DNA from: Treponema sp.
Lineage (GTDB): Bacteria > Spirochaetota > Spirochaetia > Treponematales > Treponemataceae
Reading direction: 5' to 3'
NCBI GenBank assembly: GCA_016293495.1
Contig: JAEDED010000012.1
Location: 7,867 to 71,866 of the forward strand
Length of the DNA stretch: 64,000 bases
The notes under the pieces were generated by a model, which searched no databases, had not been told where the DNA came from, and saw only the letters and a list, made by a program, of their open reading frames with translations. This document shows positions 25,706-33,155 of the stretch, piece by piece. Made by a program: the position numbers and the translations under genes. The first letter of the stretch is position 1; the number at the start of each line of letters is the position of its first letter.

Positions 25706-26308
25706 ATGGCATTAAATGTTAATCTTGATGATCAATTAACAGTTGGTTTTGTTCGTGGACCACATGGTCTTACGGGTGAATTTAAAGTAGAAAGTGCTTC
25801 TGGTTATTACGAGCATATTGAAGCGTTAAAAGAAGTTACTTTAAGGAATGGAGAACAGACAAAGGGATTCAAAGTTGAATCTGCTAAAGCTGGTAATTCA
25901 ACCTTATATATGAAACTTGAGGGCATTAATACCCCCGAAGAAGCTAGAAAGTTCAACGGATGGGATATTAGGGTTTCTCGTAAGTTTGCAGCACCTTTGG
26001 CGAAAGACGAATGGTACATTGCAGACTTGATTAAATGTACTCTCATTTATGAGGGTAAAGACGGATTGGCCGGTAAAGAAACCGGACCTTTTGAAATAGG
26101 TACTATTACAGACGTATTGGAAGGCGGAGCAGGTGATCTCTTAGAGGTTTCCCTTTCCGAGAGTTGCAATATTCTGGAAGATAATATCAAGTTAACATCT
26201 TCGGGCAAACCCCGTAAGGTATTAGTTCCTCTCAACAAGGAACATATAGGAAAAGTTGATATGAAAACCGGAACAATACAGCTGATGCACCTCTGGATTC
26301 TGGAGTAA
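25706..26308 (+). CDS. rimM: ribosome maturation factor RimM
   Basis: The 200-residue protein starts DDQLTVGFVRGPHGLTGEFKV, the RimM N-terminal signature. A PRC-barrel-like C-terminal half includes WYIADLIKCTLIYEG and VLEGGAGDLLEV. It helps 30S head assembly by binding S19. There is no clear Shine-Dalgarno site; it starts 8 nt after khpA, so coupling is likely. Confidence 0.95.
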   Translation: MALNVNLDDQLTVGFVRGPHGLTGEFKVESASGYYEHIEALKEVTLRNGEQTKGFKVESAKAGNSTLYMKLEGINTPEEARKFNGWDIRVSRKFAAPLAKDEWYIADLIKCTLIYEGKDGLAGKETGPFEIGTITDVLEGGAGDLLEVSLSESCNILEDNIKLTSSGKPRKVLVPLNKEHIGKVDMKTGTIQLMHLWILE

Positions 26309-26312
26309 TTCC

Positions 26313-27089
26313 ATGAAATTTACAGTGCTGACCTTATTTCCTCAGATACCACAGGCGTTTTTTGAAAACTCAATCATGGCCAAGGCGGTAGAAAAGGGAA
26401 TTATTGCCTACGATCTGGTGAATATCAGAGATTTTGCTACTGATAAGCACCATACTTGTGATGACAGTCCGTATGGAGGAGGCGCAGGGCAGTTAATGAT
26501 GACTGAGCCTCTGGGACGCGCGCTTGACAGTGTAAAAGCTTCCAAAAAGCATGTTATTTATGTAACGCCCGGCGGAAAGCAGTTTACGCAAAGTAAAGCG
26601 CTGGAACTTAGTCGTAAAGATGAACTTGTAATTATCTGTGGAAGATATGAAGGTATTGACCAGCGGATAATTGATTACTACGTTGACGATGAGATTTCAA
26701 TCGGAGACTATGTAATGTCCAGTGGAGAAGTGAGTGCAACGGTTATTATCGATACAGTGTATCGTTTGATAGACGGAGTAATCAGTTCAGAAAGTCTGGA
26801 TGAAGAAAGTTTTAGCGACGGACTTTTGGAGTATCCGCAGTACACACGTCCACCAGTGTACAAAGACATGGAAGTTCCGGATGTTTTGTTATCCGGCAAC
26901 CACGAAAAAATCCGAAAGTGGCGGCTGAAAAAGCGCCTTGAAAAAACTTTGGCTAACAGACCAGATCTGATCATGCAGGCCAGGTTAAAAGGACAGCTCA
27001 CTTCAGAAGCCGAACAGATGATTGAGGAAATAACAAATCAGGCAAGCTTAAAAGCAAGCCTTAAAAAGAGAAAGCGAAAATCGAAGTAA
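26313..27089 (+). CDS. trmD: tRNA (guanine-N1)-methyltransferase TrmD
   Basis: The 258-residue protein begins MKFTVLTLFPQIPQAFFENSIM and has the SPOUT knot blocks YGGGAGQLMM, IICGRYEGIDQRII and ISIGDYVMSSGE, plus the C-terminal PPVYKDMEVPDVLLSGNHEKIRKWR. It methylates G37 of tRNAs and prevents frameshifting. A basic tail (KKRKRKSK) ends the protein. It lies 4 nt after rimM. Confidence 0.98.
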   Translation: MKFTVLTLFPQIPQAFFENSIMAKAVEKGIIAYDLVNIRDFATDKHHTCDDSPYGGGAGQLMMTEPLGRALDSVKASKKHVIYVTPGGKQFTQSKALELSRKDELVIICGRYEGIDQRIIDYYVDDEISIGDYVMSSGEVSATVIIDTVYRLIDGVISSESLDEESFSDGLLEYPQYTRPPVYKDMEVPDVLLSGNHEKIRKWRLKKRLEKTLANRPDLIMQARLKGQLTSEAEQMIEEITNQASLKASLKKRKRKSK

Positions 27090-27114
27090 CTAACTCTTGT
27101 TACTGGAGACTATA

Positions 27115-27549
27115 ATGGATCTTATTAAGACAATTGAAGAACAGCAGAAACGTGCTGGTGCACAGCCATTCAATATTGGTGATACAGTTGCAGTTTACTT
27201 CAAAATCATTGAAGGTAAAACAGAACGTATCCAGAAATTTGAAGGCCTCGTAATCGCTATGAAAAACGCAGGCGCTAGAAAAACATTCACAGTTCGCAAA
27301 AACTCTTTCGGAGTTGGTGTAGAACGTGTATTCCCTTATGAATCACCAAGAATCGTAAAGGTAGATGTTACTCGTCCTGGTAAAGTTCGCCGTGCTAAAC
27401 TCTATTACATCCGTGATAAAGTTGGTAAGGGAGCTAAAGTTAAGGAACTCCTCGGAGCTGCTGCTACTGAAGCTATGAACGCTCGTAACGCTGCTGCTGA
27501 CGCTGCTGCTGCAGCTAAAGAAGCACCTGCTGCTGAAGAAAACAAATAA
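27115..27549 (+). CDS. rplS: 50S ribosomal protein L19
   Basis: This is a ~144-residue protein. The L19 core (FNIGDTVAVYFKI, RIQKFEGLVIAMKNAG, FTVRKNSFGVGVERVFPYESP, KVRRAKLYYIRDKVGKGAKVKE) takes up residues ~1-115. The last ~28 residues are an Ala-rich tail not seen in most L19 proteins. The start at 27115 is chosen because TGGAG precedes it; the longer reading has no family support. Confidence 0.97.
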   Translation: MDLIKTIEEQQKRAGAQPFNIGDTVAVYFKIIEGKTERIQKFEGLVIAMKNAGARKTFTVRKNSFGVGVERVFPYESPRIVKVDVTRPGKVRRAKLYYIRDKVGKGAKVKELLGAAATEAMNARNAAADAAAAAKEAPAAEENK

Positions 27550-27556
27550 ATAAAGT

Positions 27557-27588
27557 AAGGCCGGTGTTTAACATCGGTCTTATTTTTT
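27557..27588 (+). terminator. terminator after rplS
   Basis: An 11-bp stem with G-T pairs followed by a T-rich tract closes the ribosomal operon. Confidence 0.75.
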
Positions 27589-27621
27589 GTAACAGACAAC
27601 GTTTGTTGCAAGTTTAACCGA

Positions 27622-28770
27622 ATGAATAATACAAACAGTATTTACATACATTCACAGACTGCCCTCCCTAAAGAGTATTCAAATCTCATTAAGGAGGGCA
27701 GTTCTGTTTTAGTCCGTATTCTAAAAGATTCAGGTAACGGAAAATACATCGCATCTTTTGGCGGTGGCCGATATCAGATCACTTCAAAAGAAAAGCTTGT
27801 TCCCGGTTCTACATTTATGGCAAAGGTCTCAATTCAGAACGGAAAGCTTAACCTTGCAAAAATTCAAAATCAGGCACAAACTCAAAATCTCCAGAACCAG
27901 AATGCTCTCCAGAACCAGCAGGCTGACAAACCGGTCGTGCAGAGTTCAAATGTAATGTCTAGTCAGGTTGCAGAATTGCTTGCAAGTCTTGGACTTCCAG
28001 CCGACAATGTTTCAAAAATGCTGGTCCAGACCCTTGTCGGTTCCGGGGCAAAGATAAATCTTGAAAAGCTTAACAAAGCCCGTAATGCCGCAATGAATTT
28101 TCCGGGCCAGGAAGAAGAAGCGTGTGAGGCAGCTTTAATCCTTCTCGACAAAGGAATCGCACCGACAGTTGAAAATATCCGCGATGTAATGACAGGTTTT
28201 GGATTATCAGAAGAGGTGGATAAAAATTCCCGAGACCTTGATATAAAAGAAAAATCAAACGCAGAAATTGAAGAGATTGCTTCTGAGCTAAAGGAATTTT
28301 TTAAGTCTCTCACTGAAGATAAAAAATTGCCGCACGGATTTTTAACAGTGTTTAATCATCTTGCTTGCAACACTGACTGTGATAAAGAAAAAAATAGCGG
28401 CAGTTCTGAAAGAATGCACTGGGTGATAATTCCTTTTGAATTTGGATTTAACAGACACGAAAAGCCCGTAAATGGTAATGGAGTTTTTAGAGTATTTTTT
28501 AATTTAAAAGAAAATTTTGTTAAAAAATTGGTAATTAATTTTATTATTGATGGAAAAATGTGGACATTTGTGGTAACTTTTAAAGGAGAAAAGTTGGAAA
28601 GGCTTAAGTTTTCTCACAGTCCGCAATTTGATGAAGAAAAAAACACCAGGTTGAAGGTTGAACTTGAGGAATATTTTGAAAATGTTCCTGTTGAACAGGT
28701 TTTAACTGATAACCTTGCAGGTTTTGCAAGCGGTGATATTCTGCTTTCTTTGGCAAAGGGGTATGCATGA
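27622..28770 (+). CDS. FliK/YlqG-like protein, possible flagellar hook-length related
   Basis: This 382-residue protein has no signal peptide. Residues ~20-75 form a beta-rich start (GSSVLVRILKDSGNGKYIASFGGGRYQI). A Gln/Asn-rich linker lies at ~82-105, followed by a helical region. The C-terminal ~150 residues (WVIIPFEFGFN, VFRVFFNLKE, KMWTFVVTFKGEKLERLKF) resemble the FliK C-terminal fold. The neighbours rplS upstream and an FlhB-C-like gene overlapping by 4 nt downstream match the ylqG-ylqH arrangement of Bacillus. Function is inferred from context. A strong hairpin lies inside its first 30 codons, and no Shine-Dalgarno site precedes its ATG. Confidence 0.65.
   Translation: MNNTNSIYIHSQTALPKEYSNLIKEGSSVLVRILKDSGNGKYIASFGGGRYQITSKEKLVPGSTFMAKVSIQNGKLNLAKIQNQAQTQNLQNQNALQNQQADKPVVQSSNVMSSQVAELLASLGLPADNVSKMLVQTLVGSGAKINLEKLNKARNAAMNFPGQEEEACEAALILLDKGIAPTVENIRDVMTGFGLSEEVDKNSRDLDIKEKSNAEIEEIASELKEFFKSLTEDKKLPHGFLTVFNHLACNTDCDKEKNSGSSERMHWVIIPFEFGFNRHEKPVNGNGVFRVFFNLKENFVKKLVINFIIDGKMWTFVVTFKGEKLERLKFSHSPQFDEEKNTRLKVELEEYFENVPVEQVLTDNLAGFASGDILLSLAKGYA
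27658..27702 (+). promoter_or_regulatory. strong intragenic hairpin in the 5' coding region
   Basis: A perfect 10-bp GC-rich stem, ACTGCCCTCC (27658-27667) with GGAGGGCAGT (27693-27702). It is placed at codons 13-27 of the FliK/YlqG-like gene. The right arm resembles a Shine-Dalgarno site but no start codon follows. Confidence 0.4.
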
Positions 28771-29015
28771 TGCACGAGAAAAAAGCTGTTGCATTAAAAT
28801 ATCCTGAAGGCGCAGAAGCACCATTTATTACCGTTACGGCAAAAGGAGAACTTGCACAGAAGGTTCTGGATATTGCAAAGGATAATGATATTGCAGTAGT
28901 TCAAAATAATGAACTTACAGAATTCTTGAGTGTTCAAGAAATTGGAACTTGTGTTCCAGAAAATGTGTGGCCTGTTCTTGCGAAGATTTTTGCATTTGTG
29001 ATGCAGAACTCGTAA
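28767..29015 (+). CDS. FlhB C-terminal-domain homologue (YlqH-type)
   Basis: The 82-residue protein matches the stand-alone cytoplasmic FlhB domain: AVALKYPEGAEAPFITVTAKGELAQKVLDIAKDNDIAVVQNNELTEFL, then VPENVWPVLAKIFAFV. It lacks the NPTH autocleavage motif of true FlhB. Such proteins may modulate flagellar export. It overlaps the previous stop (ATGATG), so translation is coupled. Confidence 0.8.
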   Translation: MMHEKKAVALKYPEGAEAPFITVTAKGELAQKVLDIAKDNDIAVVQNNELTEFLSVQEIGTCVPENVWPVLAKIFAFVMQNS

Positions 29016-29037
29016 GTCAACTTATCGGAGTGTTGAT

Positions 29038-29355
29038 ATGCCAAATTTTCAAAAAGTAAATTGTTCTGATATTAAGCTTGGAATGAGATTCACAATGCCG
29101 GTCTTTTTTGATGACGGAAAAAATATGTTCCTGGCAAAGAAAAGAACTGTAAAAAAGTATCACTTAAACGCTATTTCTCAGTGGAAACTTTCTTATCTTC
29201 TGACAGCCGGAGCTGTTATAGAAGATACAGATGATCAAATGGAAAAAGATTTTGCAGGTTTCGCAAAAGCTAATTTTGACAATCCGACAGATGTAGAAAG
29301 TCTTGATGATTTTGACGATGTTGGAGAATTGGAAGAATTAGAGGAACTTGACTAA
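29038..29355 (+). CDS. hypothetical protein with DUF3391-like N-terminal segment
   Basis: This is a 105-residue protein. The first ~70 residues (VNCSDIKLGMRFTMPVFFDDGKNMFLAKKRTVKKYHLNAI) resemble the N-terminal domain found before HD-GYP phosphodiesterases, but no HD-GYP domain follows. The C-terminus is a short acidic tail (FDDVGELEELEELD). It sits between the FlhB-C and yraN genes behind a GGAG site. The function is unknown, and the HD-GYP similarity is tentative. Confidence 0.6.
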   Translation: MPNFQKVNCSDIKLGMRFTMPVFFDDGKNMFLAKKRTVKKYHLNAISQWKLSYLLTAGAVIEDTDDQMEKDFAGFAKANFDNPTDVESLDDFDDVGELEELEELD

Positions 29356-29803
29356 TTCCCTAGACTCAAACAAAACAGCAAACTCAACTCAAAAACAGAA
29401 AACGAACCGTAAAAAAAACTGGTCTGACGAATTAAATACTAAAGCCAGAAAACAGATCGGAAATTCCGGAGAAATCAGAGCCTGCGAATATCTGAAAGCC
29501 TGTGGTTACGAAATTGTTGATACAAATTTCAGAACCCGCACGGGCGAGATTGATATAATTGCATTTCGTGATAATACAATCATATTTGTAGAAGTAAAAA
29601 CACTGCTTCTGGCTAATCCTGAAGTTCTCGCTAAAGAATTAAACCAACAAAAACGCAAAAGAATTGTAGAAACCTCTAAATATTTTCTTACAAAACATCG
29701 ACAATATAGTAACAGCTTTGTTAGATTCGATGTTGTTGTAATTGATATGCCGGGATATCCGTCGGTATATCATATAGAAAATGCGTTTTTGGAGTTTTCG
29801 TGA
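29348..29803 (+). CDS. yraN: YraN/UPF0102 endonuclease-like protein
   Basis: The 151-residue protein has the UPF0102 core: GEIRACEYLKACGYEIVDTNFRTRTGEIDIIA (catalytic Asp in GEIDII), FVEVKT (Glu/Lys) and KRKRIVETSKYFL. The fold is restriction-endonuclease-like; biological role is unclear. It starts with TTG at 29348, inside the previous gene's stop region, with GAGG only 3 nt away. The first 35 residues are a charged, low-complexity extension. Confidence 0.87.
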   Translation: MTNSLDSNKTANSTQKQKTNRKKNWSDELNTKARKQIGNSGEIRACEYLKACGYEIVDTNFRTRTGEIDIIAFRDNTIIFVEVKTLLLANPEVLAKELNQQKRKRIVETSKYFLTKHRQYSNSFVRFDVVVIDMPGYPSVYHIENAFLEFS

Positions 29804-30000
29804 TGGTTGCAGTAGAAACAGTTGCACCTTGTATTGAAATTGCGAAGGAAGAACCAGTAGAAATTTTATCCCCAAAAGTGTTAGAATTGCGTAATAAGAT
29901 TCATGATGAAGAATATTTAAATAATGCAATTCAACGAATCGCTCAAGTTATAAGCAAAAAACTTGTAGAGAACCCTGAAGAGTTAAAATTATCAAGCTAG
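29803..30000 (+). CDS. small FlgM-like protein (tentative anti-sigma28)
   Basis: This is a ~65-residue protein. The C-terminal half, PKVLELRNKIHDEEYLNNAIQRIAQVISKKL, has the spacing of FlgM C-terminal helices (residues LxxxIxxxxYxxxxxxIAxxIxxxL), which bind sigma28. The N-terminal half is disordered-looking. It overlaps the yraN stop and is preceded by GGAG; a GTG at 29800 is an alternative start. FlgM identity is inferred from pattern only. Context (FlhB-C-like and FliK-like genes upstream, a sigma28-like promoter elsewhere in the window) is consistent. Confidence 0.45.
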   Translation: MVAVETVAPCIEIAKEEPVEILSPKVLELRNKIHDEEYLNNAIQRIAQVISKKLVENPEELKLSS

Positions 30001-30055
30001 TTCTTTGAACGGAATTTTTTCTCATGGGTAATCGAAATTTATATGGAGATAAAAC

Positions 30056-30562
30056 ATGGGAAGAAATGACCGTCGCAATCGACACCACAGAAACAATAAC
30101 AATCAGAATAATCCTAATAATCAGTCTAATCAGAATAACCAGCCTAATCAGAATAATCATTCTAACCAGCAGAAATTCAATCAGAACAATAAACCAAAAA
30201 TTTCTCTAGAGGAATTACAGGAAAACCAGCACAAAGAAGCTGCTATCTGTGAATTTAAAAGCCGTCAGGTAATCTGTTCAAAATGCGGTCAGCAGATTCA
30301 GGATATGACAAGTGCAATCAGCGATGCTGACGGAAAACCAATGCACTTTGACTGTGTTCTTGAGAGCCTTAAGGCAAAAGAAAACATGCTTCCTGGTCAG
30401 CAGATGACTTACATCGGTAACGGAAGGTTTGCTGTCGTAACATTCGAAAACCCAAGAGACCTTAAGAAATTCAAGATTGAAAAAATTATTGAATACGAAG
30501 ATAAATCCAAACCGATTGAATGGCGTGATGAAATGGCAGGGCTTTACAGTCAGACCAAGTAA
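30056..30562 (+). CDS. Asn/Gln-rich protein with CxxC...HxxC zinc-binding motif
   Basis: This is a 168-residue protein. Residues 1-47 are almost entirely Asn, Gln, His and Arg. A zinc-ribbon-like motif follows: C74-x2-C77-x19-H97-x2-C100. The remaining C-terminal part (YIGNGRFAVVTFENPRDLKKF) is beta-strand-rich. I do not recognise the function. The N-terminal tract could drive phase separation or bind RNA (inference). TATGGAG precedes the ATG. The gene is followed by tRNA-Leu. Confidence 0.7.
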   Translation: MGRNDRRNRHHRNNNNQNNPNNQSNQNNQPNQNNHSNQQKFNQNNKPKISLEELQENQHKEAAICEFKSRQVICSKCGQQIQDMTSAISDADGKPMHFDCVLESLKAKENMLPGQQMTYIGNGRFAVVTFENPRDLKKFKIEKIIEYEDKSKPIEWRDEMAGLYSQTK

Positions 30563-30612
30563 ATTTAAAGGTATTGAATTTTTTTGCTAATTTCTATACT
30601 ATATATTTCGTC

Positions 30613-30700
30613 GCCGGGATGGTGGAATAGGTAGACACAAGGGACTTAAAATCCCTCGGCAATTTAAACGGCCGTGCCAGTTCGATTCTGGTTCCCGGCA
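30613..30700 (+). tRNA. tRNA-Leu (anticodon UAA)
   Basis: This is an 88-nt gene with a 7-bp acceptor stem GCCGGGA/TCCCGGC, a long variable arm, a TTCGATT T-loop and anticodon loop CTTAAAA with TAA. The long variable arm and A discriminator fit leucine. The CCA end is not encoded. A TATACT hexamer at 30595-30600 probably belongs to its promoter. Confidence 0.95.
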
Positions 30701-30702
30701 AA

Positions 30703-30737
30703 AAAAAGACTTTCGTCAATCGAAAGTCTTTTTTTTA
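30703..30737 (+). terminator. terminator after tRNA-Leu
   Basis: AAAAAGACTTTCG pairs with CGAAAGTCTTTTT around a 5-nt loop, followed by more T residues. Confidence 0.8.
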
Positions 30738-30804
30738 TGCAAATATAATTTTGGCAAGAGTTCAGTTTGCCGGTATTCAGTTTATTGACGGCGTTCAGAT
30801 TGCC

Positions 30805-30899
30805 GGATGCTAAGCGCAGTGCTGGATGCTGAGCGCAGTGCTGGATGCTGAGCGCAGTGCTGGATGCTGAGCGCAGTGCTGGATGCTAAGCGCAGTGCT
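30805..30899 (+). repeat. five tandem 19-bp repeats between tRNA-Leu and the MCP gene
   Basis: Five units of GGATGCTRAGCGCAGTGCT, exactly 19 nt apart (starts 30805, 30824, 30843, 30862, 30881), with a sixth partial unit at 30900. Units differ at one position (A in the first and last, G in the middle three). The 19-nt period rules out a protein repeat. Related GCCGG-containing copies lie just upstream (30757-30807). Confidence 0.9.
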
Positions 30900-30938
30900 G
30901 GATGATGGAATCATCCCCGGCAAATTGATGGCGGAAAA

Positions 30939-31088
30939 TTAGAAGAGGCTTCCGAGAGAATCGAGAGCGTTGTCTAATTCTTTAAGGCTCTTGTCTAATT
31001 CTTTTCCAACATCTTTGAGGGCTTTGTCATATTCTGAACCAACATCTTTGAGCGCTTTGTCATAATCAGCGCCGTTGAAGAAAATCAA
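30939..31088 (-). CDS. possible small ORF of 11-residue amphipathic repeats
   Basis: A TTG-initiated minus-strand frame encodes 49 residues. After MIFFNG come three consecutive 11-residue units: ADYDKALKDVG, SEYDKALKDVG and KELDKSLKELD, then NALDSLGSLF and a stop. This strongly predicts an amphipathic helix. An in-frame stop lies 12 nt upstream of the TTG and no ribosome site is visible, so it may be the surviving 3' end of a longer gene. Confidence 0.4.
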   Translation of the reverse strand: MIFFNGADYDKALKDVGSEYDKALKDVGKELDKSLKELDNALDSLGSLF

Positions 31089-31145
31089 TGTTGCTGATTA
31101 ATAAGTGCTGGTGAAATATTTTCAACATTACTGAAATATTATCGA

Positions 31146-32975
31146 TTAATCACGCCTTGTTTTGAAAACGTGAATAATGTCTACTAATTTGTTTGCGTTG
31201 GAACTGAGTTCCTCGGCCATTGCGGCAAGCTCTTCTGCGGCGCTTGCGTTCTGCTGTGTAATTGTGTCAAGCTGCATTACTGCAGAGGTAACCTGATTTG
31301 CTCCGGTATCCTGTTCTTTACATGCAACAGAAATTTCATCGATGAGTTCTGTTGTCTTTTCGATCTTTGGAAGAACGCCGTTGATTTTTTCTCCGGCATG
31401 TTCAGATTTTGTAAGTGAAACTTCTGAAAGTTCAACGATTTCTTTTGCTGACTTCTGACTGCGTTCTGCAAGTTTACGAACTTCACCGGCAACGACTGCA
31501 AATCCTTTTCCGGCTTCGCCAGCGCGGGCTGCTTCGATAGCGGCGTTAAGGGCAAGAAGATTTGTCTGACTTGCAATACTCTGGATTTCCTGGATTTTAA
31601 GTGAAATTTCGCGAACCGCTTCAACGGCTTCGTTAACGACATTTACTGTTTCTGAACTTTCTGTTGCTGTGTCTGCGGCAAGCTGGTCTGTGGTTCCTGC
31701 GTTGTCAGCAGTCTGACGGATGTTTGAAGCCATCTGTTCGAGGGTTGCACTCATTTCTTCTGTTTCTGCAGCCTGTTCTGAAGCACCGGCAGAAATAGCC
31801 TGACTTGAGTTACTGATCTGTTCAGCGCCTGAAAGAACTTGGTTTGCAGTGTCATTAATTCTAAGAACGATGTTGTTGAGAAGTTCAAGGAATGTATTTG
31901 TATCTTCTGAAAGGTGTGCAAATTCATCATTACCTTTTACAGGAAGACGATATGTTAAGTCTGCTTCTCCACTTGTAAGATTTTTGATTGCAAGTGAAAC
32001 TTTCTTTAATGGAGTAAGAATTTTTTTCGAAAGAATAAAGGCAACAAGAATCATAAAGATGATTGTAAGGATTATGATTTCGATCATAAGAGGTCCAAAG
32101 ATTGTTGCTTTAAGGACATCTGATACTTCGAGAGTTTTTCCTACGTAGATGGTTGTAAGGTATTCGCCTTTGAGATTCTTTACAGGAAAATAGGTTGCGA
32201 TTGTTGATTTTCCGTTGATGACAGTTTTGTACGAATAAGGTTCACCTGTTTCTTTTGTTTTTAAAATGGGAGTTGGGTCTTCAATCTTTGTTCCCTGCAT
32301 GCCGTCAAGAGTAGTAACGACATGTGTTTCGCCGTCAAATACTGTTACGTCGCAGCCTGTATATTTGCTTGCTTTAACTATAAAGTCTTCTGAAGAAATT
32401 ACTTCAATAACTGCAAGGGCTGCAATAACTTTTTTTCCGCGTTTGATAGGAACGAGCGCTGTTCCGTAAAGATATGGTCCGATTTTTTCGAGATTCAATG
32501 TAGGTTTGTCTTTGAGGGCATCGGCAACAATTGCAGGATTTCTTACGATGCCGTATTTTGCATCAGAAATCTGTTCGCCTTCATCGCCACAGATGATGAC
32601 TTTGTCAGCGCCCAGAAGTTCAACGGCGTCTTTACAGATTTTATCTGCAAGTGATTTAGTAAGACGGCTGTCTTCGAGAATGAACTCACAGGTTGAACGG
32701 GTCTGTTTTGCAATACGGTCAACTGTATCAAGCTCTTCCTGGATTTCTGAAAGAATAATTTCTGTCTGCTGTTCTGTGTCGGCTTTGAAATATGACTGAA
32801 GGCCTGAATCAATTCCTGCAGAAACTGTAATACAGATTGATGTAGCATAAAAAATGATTAAAAGTGCAAATGCAATAAGAACGAATTTTGCAACGGAAGT
32901 CTGCTTTTTTCCGTTTGTTGAAAATGATTTTTTTAAATTGTTAAAAAACTGTTTAATATTTTTGAATACTTTCAT
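31146..32975 (-). CDS. methyl-accepting chemotaxis protein
   Basis: This is a 609-residue protein. TM1 is at ~31-53, with a Cache-like periplasmic sensor at ~55-290 (KVIICGDEGEQISDAKYGIVRNP). TM2 is at ~292-316 and HAMP at ~317-372. The cytoplasmic signalling domain covers ~400-600, with the hairpin tip QTNLLALNAAIEAARAGEAGKGFAVVAGEVRKLAERS. No C-terminal CheR-tethering pentapeptide is seen. Ligand is unknown. ATG is preceded by TGGAG. The promoter is not obvious. Confidence 0.95.
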   Translation of the reverse strand: MKVFKNIKQFFNNLKKSFSTNGKKQTSVAKFVLIAFALLIIFYATSICITVSAGIDSGLQSYFKADTEQQTEIILSEIQEELDTVDRIAKQTRSTCEFILEDSRLTKSLADKICKDAVELLGADKVIICGDEGEQISDAKYGIVRNPAIVADALKDKPTLNLEKIGPYLYGTALVPIKRGKKVIAALAVIEVISSEDFIVKASKYTGCDVTVFDGETHVVTTLDGMQGTKIEDPTPILKTKETGEPYSYKTVINGKSTIATYFPVKNLKGEYLTTIYVGKTLEVSDVLKATIFGPLMIEIIILTIIFMILVAFILSKKILTPLKKVSLAIKNLTSGEADLTYRLPVKGNDEFAHLSEDTNTFLELLNNIVLRINDTANQVLSGAEQISNSSQAISAGASEQAAETEEMSATLEQMASNIRQTADNAGTTDQLAADTATESSETVNVVNEAVEAVREISLKIQEIQSIASQTNLLALNAAIEAARAGEAGKGFAVVAGEVRKLAERSQKSAKEIVELSEVSLTKSEHAGEKINGVLPKIEKTTELIDEISVACKEQDTGANQVTSAVMQLDTITQQNASAAEELAAMAEELSSNANKLVDIIHVFKTRRD

Positions 32976-33155
32976 ATCTCCATTTTATCACTATAACAGG
33001 GAATTTTCTATTAAAAAGAACAGGTTATTTTAACTGTAGACATAATTATGTTAAGATCAGGTTATTCCAAATTGAAGTAACTTACGATAAAATAAAAACG
33101 TAGGATTTACAGAAAAACAAGTTTATTAAAACGATTTTACAGAAAAGAGGTTTTT

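Noticed and set aside
30024..30209. Hydrophobic Ile-rich frame (IRIILIISLIRI) over the Asn/Gln tract.
   Set aside because: It is the shadow of AAT/CAG-rich codons in another frame and has no start signal of its own.
30805..30899. 19-bp repeats as a CRISPR array.
   Set aside because: The units are contiguous with no spacers.
32976..33060. AGTGATAA upstream of the MCP gene at 31146-32975 as a sigma28 promoter.
   Set aside because: Only GATAA matches the end of the consensus and there is no matching -35 at the right distance.
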